This document shows, in pieces, positions 1-6,501 of a stretch of DNA of 50,264 bases (positions are counted from its first letter, which is position 1; each line of letters opens with the position of its first letter). The notes below the pieces were generated by a model. The model worked only from the letters and a program-made list of their open reading frames with translations. It searched no databases and was not told the origin of the DNA. The stretch is from assembly GCF_030529325.1 (NCBI RefSeq), contig NZ_JAUMXC010000012.1:1-50264 (forward strand), given 5' to 3'. This DNA comes from Porphyromonas sp. GTDB taxonomy: Bacteria; Bacteroidota; Bacteroidia; Bacteroidales; Porphyromonadaceae. A program made the position numbers and the translations under genes.

Positions 1-2
1 TT

Positions 3-92
3 GGGTATGCTTTTATGGACTTAAACAAGTTTATGACCACATACCAAGAAGAACTCACAGATCGAATAGAACTTGAAAAAGCAGAGCAATAA
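3..92 (+). CDS. C-terminal end of an unidentified protein, cut by the window edge
   Basis: An open frame enters from the left edge and stops with TAA at 90-92, leaving 29 codons that contain GYAFMDLNKFMTTYQEEL. I do not recognise the family. A very similar stretch, GYTFVDLLNKFMGTY, occurs in another frame at 3341-3385 just after the broken acetyltransferase gene. That makes it likelier that this tail is a real protein end or a relic of one than random open sequence. No function can be proposed. Confidence 0.4.
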   Translation, partial: GYAFMDLNKFMTTYQEELTDRIELEKAEQ

Positions 93-110
93 AGACAATA
101 TAACCGATTG

Positions 111-139
111 TTTGTAATCAATTTCAGCAATCATATTTG
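111..139 (+). promoter_or_regulatory. Possible Bacteroidota-type promoter for the small basic protein gene
   Basis: TTTG at 111-114 is followed 17 bases later by CATATTTG at 132-139. This is one base off the TTTG / TAnnTTTG pattern of the Bacteroidota primary sigma factor. It lies about 80 bases before the ATG at 221. The match is imperfect and is a weak prediction. Confidence 0.3.
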
Positions 140-220
140 TACCATGTAATTGCAATTCTCTGTAAATCAGTATGGATTTGTTTTGAAGAAGTGAAGTAAG
201 ACAATGTTATATATAGAAAT

Positions 221-358
221 ATGGCTTACAAACTAAAACCTGGTCCAAAGCCAATAGCAAAGTCTACTGGTGAAGTTGATAAAAGAAGAAGAGACAACAA
301 GGATACTCCAAGGAATAATCCTGCATTGAAACCTTCAAAGTCTTCTTCTAATAAGTAA
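221..358 (+). CDS. Small, highly basic hypothetical protein (45 aa)
   Basis: An ATG at 221 opens a 45-codon frame ending with TAA at 356-358. The product is rich in Lys, Arg, Pro and Ser, beginning MAYKLKPGPKPIAKSTGEVD and ending in a Ser/Lys tail. It has no hydrophobic segment and is probably disordered, as nucleic-acid-binding or ribosome-associated small proteins often are. A possible promoter lies upstream and a convincing hairpin terminator follows 22 bases after the stop. Together these support an independent short transcription unit. I do not recognise a family. It could also be a chance frame in an RNA gene. Confidence 0.45.
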   Translation: MAYKLKPGPKPIAKSTGEVDKRRRDNKDTPRNNPALKPSKSSSNK

Positions 359-380
359 ATTAAGATGATGTAATAACCAC

Positions 381-420
381 ACCCCACAATAAGTCCTGAC
401 ACCTATTGTGGGGTATTTTA
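381..420 (+). terminator. Rho-independent terminator after the small basic gene
   Basis: The arms ACCCCACAATA (381-391) and TATTGTGGGGT (404-414) are exact reverse complements, an 11-bp stem. They are followed by ATTTTATTAT on the plus strand. It probably ends the transcript of the 221-358 gene and insulates the KAP NTPase gene. Confidence 0.7.
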
Positions 421-427
421 TTATCTG

Positions 428-514
428 ATGACATCTTCAAAAAAGCCTACTTTATCTGAGCTACAACGTCTTAACACCACTCCAAAAAGTCTTACCAGAA
501 AGTCGAAAAAATAA
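428..514 (+). CDS. Doubtful 28-aa basic peptide
   Basis: ATG at 428 to TAA at 512-514 encodes 28 residues, again Lys/Ser/Thr rich (starts MTSSKKPTLSELQRLN, ends RKSKK). It lies between the terminator at 381-420 and the KAP NTPase gene. It has no clear promoter or ribosome binding site and no family I know. Its basic composition resembles the 221-358 product, which is the only reason to list it. It may well be chance. Confidence 0.2.
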   Translation: MTSSKKPTLSELQRLNTTPKSLTRKSKK

Positions 515-638
515 GACAAAACAGATAAAAACATATCCCCTTCTACTTTTCCCTATGGCTTCGGTCAAGATAAAGAAATTATTTTGTAGGCTAAAAATAT
601 CCTCAAAATAAAAATTATAAAAAAAATGCAGTTCAGTC

Positions 639-2516
639 ATGAATGAAAACATTTTTAACTACTTAGTCGAATACGCAAATACTCCAAACCCTCGATATGC
701 AATTTTCCTGAATGGAGAATGGGGAGTAGGAAAAACTTACTTTATAAAGCAATGGATTGAAACATCTTATTCAAGACATAGATCAGAAGATGAAAATACA
801 ATAAATTTGTGTCCAATTTATATATCACTTTACGGGCTAAGCAAAATTGATGAGATAGGAAAAGCTATCGATAGAGAGCTAAATCCATTCCTCTACTCTA
901 AGGCAGCAAAACTACTAAAAGGGGGAGCCAAGATCTTGGGAAAACTCATCTTAAAAACGGACATAGACCTTAACTCAGATGGTAATAATGATGCTACTCT
1001 GACGGCCTCTCTTGACTCTCTATCGATATTCAAGAGCGAGAATGATGAGGTAATTAAGGGTGTTCGTTTGATTGTATTTGACGACATTGAGAGATGCCAA
1101 ATCTCTATGGAAGAAACACTTGGCTTTGTAAACTATTTCGTTGAACACTACAGATGTCATGTCATAATTCTTGGAGATTACAATCAGCTTAAAAAGAAAG
1201 CACAATCTACATTTGATGATTTTAAAGAAAAGACTATCGGTAGAGAGTTTAAGCTTGAACCAAATATAGATGGAGCATTAGACTTTTTCTTAGAAGAAGT
1301 TCCTAAATGTGATTATTTAATTAAGAAAAGAGAGCAGATTAGAGCTTGCTTTAAATCTACAGGTAGTAAGAATCTAAGGATCCTCCGCCGGTGTTTAAAT
1401 GACTTTAAAAGACAGATTTCAAGTATTAAAGTAGAAGTTACAAATCCCTACTTGGAGAATTTCCTATTTACCTATATTGCTGTTTGCATTGATCTCAATA
1501 ACAAGAAATATCGTAACATTCTTATGGATTGGGAACGAGCAATGAGTGAAGCTCTGCCACGAAGGATCAGGGATAAAAATGATGAGATGTTATCTATCAT
1601 CAATGAAATTGAAGGTAAGTATAAGGAAATAGACAAAGGGTGCATATACTCTACATTCTACCCTGAATTTGTTTCAAATATTACTGAAAGTCTGCTTACA
1701 GGAAAAAGCATCCAGGAATATATCAAGAACATATTGCAAGGTAAGAAAGAAGAAAAACAAAGGAGCTGGCAAGAGATATTAAATTTTCGAGAGTTATCTA
1801 ATGAAGACTTTAACAACGTCTATGAAGAACTAACTAAAGATCTATTAAGCAACCAAATCTTCACTCCTTACGAGATTGGACGAACAATTGGGTATATAAG
1901 TTTCTTTCATCTCAAACAAATCAAGGAAATAACTAAAGAGAAAATAATCGAAATTAAAAAGTTTATCAATGAATATGTCTCGAAACAAGTCAATTTAGAT
2001 ACACTTTATAAAATAAGAACAAACTTTTTTCAAGGATACAGATATATTTTAGCCTATGAAGAAGAAGAATTGAATATGAGTTTGTTAAAAACTTTCAATG
2101 AAGCTTTTGAGAAGAAGATAAACAGTCTACCAGACTTAGCGCAGTCTATCTTACGAAGCTTGTCAGACAAAAACATTGATGAACTCCTATCAATTGATGG
2201 GAAAGTTTATCCAGACCATAGTTCAACATATCAACTAAAGCCAATATTTGAAAAGGAAGATGCAGAGCAAATCTTTATATCCCTTAAAAGAATGAGTAAT
2301 CAAGGTCGAAATAAGTTCACTGGCTTTTTAAACAGACACTATGACTTTACAGGAACTATGCCCTATTACAGCAAGGATGAAGCGACACTATCTGCATTAA
2401 AGGCAAGGATAGATGATGAAATAAAATTAACCCAAAGCATAGAAAGATACTCATTCCAAGAATTATCAAAAACTTTGCATAAGGTTATAAATAGGTGTAA
2501 ACAATCTTCTAATTGA
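639..2516 (+). CDS. KAP-like P-loop NTPase (P-loop NTPase fold protein)
   Basis: This is a 625-aa protein with a Walker A motif GEWGVGKT at residues 26-33. A Walker B motif, LIVFDDIER, lies at 144-152, inside the typical KAP context in which a hydrophobic strand is followed by Asp-Asp and Glu-Arg. A following strand, HVIILGDYNQL (174-184), and KTIGREFKL (198-206) fit the sensor part of the fold. The remaining 400 residues are charged and predicted helical. I see no membrane-spanning segment, unlike many KAP proteins, which carry transmembrane helices. Some KAP NTPases occur in phage-defence loci, but the role here is unknown. The gene is visibly A+T-rich compared with the region after 4500 and sits in a block with a broken gene, so horizontal acquisition is likely. 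The NTPase call is firm; the function is not. Confidence 0.8.
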   Translation: MNENIFNYLVEYANTPNPRYAIFLNGEWGVGKTYFIKQWIETSYSRHRSEDENTINLCPIYISLYGLSKIDEIGKAIDRELNPFLYSKAAKLLKGGAKILGKLILKTDIDLNSDGNNDATLTASLDSLSIFKSENDEVIKGVRLIVFDDIERCQISMEETLGFVNYFVEHYRCHVIILGDYNQLKKKAQSTFDDFKEKTIGREFKLEPNIDGALDFFLEEVPKCDYLIKKREQIRACFKSTGSKNLRILRRCLNDFKRQISSIKVEVTNPYLENFLFTYIAVCIDLNNKKYRNILMDWERAMSEALPRRIRDKNDEMLSIINEIEGKYKEIDKGCIYSTFYPEFVSNITESLLTGKSIQEYIKNILQGKKEEKQRSWQEILNFRELSNEDFNNVYEELTKDLLSNQIFTPYEIGRTIGYISFFHLKQIKEITKEKIIEIKKFINEYVSKQVNLDTLYKIRTNFFQGYRYILAYEEEELNMSLLKTFNEAFEKKINSLPDLAQSILRSLSDKNIDELLSIDGKVYPDHSSTYQLKPIFEKEDAEQIFISLKRMSNQGRNKFTGFLNRHYDFTGTMPYYSKDEATLSALKARIDDEIKLTQSIERYSFQELSKTLHKVINRCKQSSN

Positions 2517-2695
2517 GCCTTTTCATCCTCAAAAGGAAAGGATACAATATTTTATATTTCAAGATAGAATATATCTCTAAAAAAGAATTAATACTTATCA
2601 AAATAGCAACTAACTGAATAAAAGTCCTGTAACAAAGACTACATAGATCGCCAGTCGGTTCGATTTCTGTCTGTTTTTATGATTATTCCATTTCG

Positions 2696-2703
2696 TATCT
2701 TTG
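2696..2703 (+). promoter_or_regulatory. Predicted -7 box for the acetyltransferase gene
   Basis: TATCTTTG matches the Bacteroidota TAnnTTTG -7 element exactly and lies 69 bases before the ATG at 2773. No clear TTTG -33 box is visible at the usual distance. Confidence 0.4.
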
Positions 2704-2772
2704 TACAATCAAATACAAGGCAGAACACGTACTATAACAATCTGATAACAAGAAGATAAACGAATCAAAAAG

Positions 2773-3332
2773 ATGATAGAGTTACAAACAAAACGTCTGA
2801 TTTTGAGGCCGTGGCAGGAAAGCGATGCCGAAGCACTTTACAAGTATGCACAAAATCCTAATATTGGACCAATAGCTGGTTGGCCACCGCATGCGAGTTT
2901 AGAGAACAGTCGTGAAATAATAAAGACTGTTCTTTCGGCTTCTGAAAGAGTTATGCTGTTGTATTAAAAGAGACCGGTGAAGCTGTAGGCAGTATTGGAA
3001 TAATGAATGCAAGAAGCGAAATTCACAGTGCAAAGATGTCAGATGGTGAGTGTGAAATAGGCTTCTGGATTGGCGAGCCTTTTTGGGGTCAGGGCTTGAT
3101 CCCTGAAGCTATAAATGAAGTACTTCGGTATGCTTTTGAAAATTTGGGGAGGACTACAGTTTGGTGCGGATATTTTGACGGTAATGAAAAGTCTAAGAAA
3201 GTGCAAGAAAAATGCGGATTCATGTACAGCCATACAGAGCATGATAAACCGATTCCACTGATGAACGAATTTCGGACAGAGCACTTTACCAAACTCACAT
3301 CAGATGATTGGAAAAAGGTTAAAGACAGATAA
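2773..3332 (+). pseudogene. GNAT-family N-acetyltransferase, frameshifted
   Basis: The first frame (2773-2967) encodes the start of a RimJ-like GNAT protein: [20 protein letters not shown]. It then reads out of frame and stops at 2965-2967. The rest continues in another frame from about 2952. There it reads [19 protein letters not shown] and then the acetyl-CoA-binding region, with IGFWIGEPFWGQGLIPEAI, up to the stop at 3330-3332. Joined, the two parts give about 187 residues, the normal size for this family. The break lies near 2950, in GAGTTATG, and would be repaired by one missing base or two extra bases. A sequencing error cannot be excluded. If intact, it would acetylate an N-terminal or side-chain amine of a protein or small molecule. 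Confidence 0.75.
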
Positions 3333-3424
3333 GCAAGTTTGGCTATACCTTTGTAGACTTGTTAAACAAGTTTATGGGGACATACCATAAAGATCCATGG
3401 GTATACATAGGACTAAAAGGATAA
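3323..3424 (+). pseudogene. Gene fragment related to the tail at the left edge of the window
   Basis: An open frame overlapping the end of the acetyltransferase gene runs to TAA at 3422-3424. It encodes SKFGYTFVDLLNKFMGTY followed by a different C-terminus. It has no plausible start codon or promoter of its own. The GY-F-DL-NKFM-TY pattern repeats the segment at 3-47, and the DNA shares TTAAACAAGTTTATG exactly. It looks like the remnant of a second copy of the same gene end. No function is proposed. Confidence 0.4.
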
Positions 3425-3471
3425 GCTGAGAAAAATATTTCATCATTTTTAAATATAGTCTCACTTTTTCA

Positions 3472-3479
3472 TACCTTTG
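3472..3479 (+). promoter_or_regulatory. Predicted -7 box for the GIY-YIG gene
   Basis: TACCTTTG fits the TAnnTTTG -7 element. It lies about 130 bases before the ATG at 3609, so the leader would be long. The leader contains a 12-base palindrome, AAGTATATACTT, at 3585-3596, just before the start codon. Confidence 0.4.
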
Positions 3480-3608
3480 CGAATCTAACGAAAGATAAAT
3501 CTACGGCTTAAGATTCACAATCTCATAATAGGTATTGAAAATAAGATAGTCGTTGAACCGATCTGTAAAACAAAGTAACTACCTAAGTATATACTTAAAT
3601 ATCACACA

Positions 3609-4436
3609 ATGGGCAAAACAGTAACAACATATTTGGTTGATGGAGATCCTAAAGGAACTCAATATGCATTTATCAGCAATAAAATCTGTCAAATGTATGT
3701 CATACCACGATTTGATATTAAATACTTAGACAAACAAGATAAATTACGTAAACCGGCATTCTATATACTCATTGGTGAGAATGAAGAAACCAAACCACAG
3801 GCCTACATAGGAGAGACAGAAAACTTTCGAGAAAGGGTAAAGGATCACGAAGACAGAAAAACATTTTGGCAAAAGGCCTTGATATTTGTGTCGAAAGACG
3901 CAGATATGACGAAAGCCGATGTCCAGTATTTGGAACATAAAGCAATCGCAGAAGCACGTCTATCAAATACTTTTATCCTAAATGAAAATAAACAAATTCC
4001 GAAAGCTCCAAACCTTCCCGAATACCAGAGGGACGCCATGGACGAGTTTTTCGATGATGTCAAATTTCTTGCCTCTTTTATAGGATGTAACATATTTGAA
4101 ACGATCAAACCAAAGGAAGAGCATATTTTCTACACAAAAGGAAAAGACTGCGACGCTAAGGGCTTTTACAACTCATCCGGATTTGTGGTGCTAAAAGGCA
4201 GTCAAATTACAGCCCATACGACTAAATCCTTTTCTTGGTCAGAAAAGAGAGCACGAACTATAAATAAGTTCTGCTCCTGCATTAATGAAAAAGTCATTGT
4301 CCACACGGACATCACATTCACAAGCCCAAGTACAGCAGCTGCTTTCTGTCTCGGGAGAAGTTCAAATGGTTGGACAGAATGGAAGGATGAAAACTATCAA
4401 ACTTTAGATACCATATATCGCAAGCAATTGGAGTAG
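3609..4436 (+). CDS. GIY-YIG nuclease-fold protein with C-terminal DUF4357
   Basis: The product has 275 aa. The GIY-YIG fold is seen as FYILIG (residues 51-56) and AYIGET (65-70), then NFRERVKDHE (72-81) with the expected catalytic Arg, and YLEHKAIAEA (107-116) with the metal-binding Glu. The last 90 residues (SSGFVVLKGSQI to the end) match DUF4357, a domain often joined to GIY-YIG proteins or restriction-modification subunits. The gene stands alone between its own predicted promoter and a shared terminator. Proteins of this architecture are common in accessory DNA of many bacteria and are presumed DNA-acting, but I know of no defined substrate. It may belong to the same acquired block as the KAP NTPase, though no physical coupling is visible. 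Confidence 0.85.
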   Translation: MGKTVTTYLVDGDPKGTQYAFISNKICQMYVIPRFDIKYLDKQDKLRKPAFYILIGENEETKPQAYIGETENFRERVKDHEDRKTFWQKALIFVSKDADMTKADVQYLEHKAIAEARLSNTFILNENKQIPKAPNLPEYQRDAMDEFFDDVKFLASFIGCNIFETIKPKEEHIFYTKGKDCDAKGFYNSSGFVVLKGSQITAHTTKSFSWSEKRARTINKFCSCINEKVIVHTDITFTSPSTAAAFCLGRSSNGWTEWKDENYQTLDTIYRKQLE

Positions 4437-4451
4437 CTTTTATAAAACGGG

Positions 4452-4490
4452 ACACTTACCACATTGATAGTAAGTGTACTCTATTCTTTA
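4452..4490. terminator. Bidirectional terminator between converging genes
   Basis: ACACTTAC (4452-4459) and GTAAGTGT (4470-4477) form an 8-bp stem. It is followed by a T-rich stretch on the plus strand and by CCCGTTTTA on the minus strand. It lies between the GIY-YIG stop (4436) and the stop of the inactive protease paralogue (4508). Confidence 0.55.
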
Positions 4491-4507
4491 GAAGCGTATC
4501 ATCAAGA

Positions 4508-6499
4508 TTAAAAATCACTTTTATCGGCTCTGATTTTGAGCAATAAAAATTCATAATGAGCACGGAGCGTTGTGTCTCTCTCATCCTCGAGAAGCTCTTC
4601 CAATGCTTGATAAAAATGCCCGAGTGCTCTCCGCAGATAAGGACTCTTATCGCTCTCGGATATCCATGTGGTGACGAATAGTAGTTGGAGATTCATCTGA
4701 TATGGAGTCAGTGATAGTCCTGAGGCAAAGTCCTTGAAAAGGGAGCTGGACACTCGCTGTAAAGGGATGGAAGCGGAGTATTGATTGTGCCACTTTTCAA
4801 AAAGATGTCGAAAAACACCCTTAAGGCTTTCTTCCTGAATCAGCCACAATCCCGAGCCGGAACGCGCACGTAGATAGGGGGAATCCAAAACAACCTCTCC
4901 GGATAGAAGATATTTGTCGAGGATATGAAATGCCTCCTCTTGTTCGTGCGGAGTGTATGCATCTACGTTGTCAACCAACTCTTTCAGACAGCCGGTGTAT
5001 AACCTACAGGCTCTGGGATAAAGATCGGAGGCCTTACGGGTGATATCTCTATCTCTTTTCTCTCCGGTGATTGTCTCTATCTCAGCCACCACGACAGATA
5101 GGTTCCTCAATCTTTCGGCATATACTTGCACCGAAAGGGGAGTAATTTTCCCATTTTGCTTACCGTATTTTGTCAATCCCCTCTCTCTATCTTGATAGCA
5201 ATCCTTCGCTCTGGAATGAGGGCGATATGCCCACGCCAAATCTTCCGGAGAATAGACGCCAAGGATCGTTCCGACTTTCTGCTTTAGTTCTTCTTCGAGC
5301 AGTGCGACAGCATGCCGACGACTGTCATTGTCCTTGACAATATCTTTATCCACAAGGGCATGGGTGAGGAGATAGTCTGCGAGCTTGTCACGCATGAAAC
5401 CGTGACCTATATTGAGACGGCAGGAAAGGATCTCTCCGGTACGAGGATGCCATGTAAGAGTCTCCTCTATACCCGGACGAACGAGGTCATATGCCACAAC
5501 AGCTCGTTGAGACGCAAGAGATGTATTCTTGTCGGCTCTGCGAATACGAAGAGGGCTTGCAAGTCCGGCTTGACGAAACTTATCGTTCCAAAACTCAATA
5601 CTCCTGCGTACAGCAGGAACATAATATTCGGGGAAAAGACTGTCGATGTAGAATGTAATCGGCATCTTGGATCGGGATGATAAGTCCCAACGCACAAGTA
5701 TGGAGTCCTTGACAGCGGTATAATCGTCTTGGGTGTAGTCCGTAAAATGGATGACATGTGGAACTTTTCGGTAAGTTGCAAGACGGATGGGCATATCTCG
5801 CTCGGGTAATAATCTAAAGATGCACTCTACCTCCAATGGCATTGTACCCTTGGGCAAGACCATGATATAACTGATCTGTTTGTCTTTATCTATGGCGTAT
5901 TCGTGTTGTCGTCTTACCTTAAAACTTACACCATCAGGGAGAGAAGCTGTTCCTATAAGTCGAGATCCTTTGGGATCCATCTGTCGGATATTGGCGTATT
6001 TGTACGAAAACCATTCGTCCCCAGTCATGATGTCCGTTGTTACGTCTATGAGATATCCATGTTCGGGAGAATAGGCCTCTATATTATAGCATTTATGGGG
6101 GGACTGAATATTGGACAGCGAAAAGGCATTGATCAACTTTGGATTTTTATTGCTCAAAACCCGTTCACTATATATCTCCTTCAAAAAACAGATAGAGGTA
6201 TCATCCTTTTTGACAAGTCTCACTACTCCAAGACCACCCGCAGGGCGTGCAATCATATCAAAACCACTATTGATCTGTGCCCGGATCTCGACTTCTCGCC
6301 CTATCATTCGGTCAGGAATGGAGAGATAGATCGACTGACCTTTCTGAAAGACCGAGAAAATCCCCTTGCTGACCAACTCGAAGTCGTCGTCAGGAGGCAA
6401 TAGGCCATCTCCTCGGTCTGAGGCTACGGCTATAGGGCTACACCAAAATTGCACTAATATGATACAAAGCAAAAGTCTATATCTCATCCTCATCTGCAT
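4508..6499 (-). CDS. Paralogue of the DUF5117/DUF4953 zinc metalloprotease with the active site lost
   Basis: This is a 663-aa exported protein with a signal peptide at about residues 1-26. It is homologous to the upstream 799-aa protease: PITFYIDSLFPEYYVPAV (280-297) matches PIVFHIDSNLPSKWLPYV of that protein. Where the protease has HEIGHTLGLEH, this one has QKVGTILGVYS (407-417). All three zinc-binding His and the catalytic Glu are replaced while the framework Gly and Leu are kept. The Met-turn SVMDY is also absent. It therefore cannot bind zinc in the usual way. It starts 2 bases after the protease stop and is probably co-transcribed. It may be a partner, inhibitor, chaperone or peptide-binding subunit of the active enzyme. 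That role is inference; the homology and motif loss are seen directly. Confidence 0.8.
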   Translation of the reverse strand: MQMRMRYRLLLCIILVQFWCSPIAVASDRGDGLLPPDDDFELVSKGIFSVFQKGQSIYLSIPDRMIGREVEIRAQINSGFDMIARPAGGLGVVRLVKKDDTSICFLKEIYSERVLSNKNPKLINAFSLSNIQSPHKCYNIEAYSPEHGYLIDVTTDIMTGDEWFSYKYANIRQMDPKGSRLIGTASLPDGVSFKVRRQHEYAIDKDKQISYIMVLPKGTMPLEVECIFRLLPERDMPIRLATYRKVPHVIHFTDYTQDDYTAVKDSILVRWDLSSRSKMPITFYIDSLFPEYYVPAVRRSIEFWNDKFRQAGLASPLRIRRADKNTSLASQRAVVAYDLVRPGIEETLTWHPRTGEILSCRLNIGHGFMRDKLADYLLTHALVDKDIVKDNDSRRHAVALLEEELKQKVGTILGVYSPEDLAWAYRPHSRAKDCYQDRERGLTKYGKQNGKITPLSVQVYAERLRNLSVVVAEIETITGEKRDRDITRKASDLYPRACRLYTGCLKELVDNVDAYTPHEQEEAFHILDKYLLSGEVVLDSPYLRARSGSGLWLIQEESLKGVFRHLFEKWHNQYSASIPLQRVSSSLFKDFASGLSLTPYQMNLQLLFVTTWISESDKSPYLRRALGHFYQALEELLEDERDTTLRAHYEFLLLKIRADKSDF

Positions 6500-6501
6500 T
6501 T

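Noticed and set aside
461-652. 63-codon minus-strand frame overlapping the KAP NTPase start
   Set aside because: Phe-rich composition reflects A+T-rich noncoding DNA on the other strand, and it overlaps the real start of the NTPase gene.
2640-2670. GGTTCGATTT near 2657 as a tRNA T-arm or attachment site; a similar CCAGTTCGATTT occurs near 50213
   Set aside because: The bases on either side of TTCGATT do not pair, no acceptor stem or anticodon arm can be drawn, and the shared stretch is too short to exceed chance in 50 kb.
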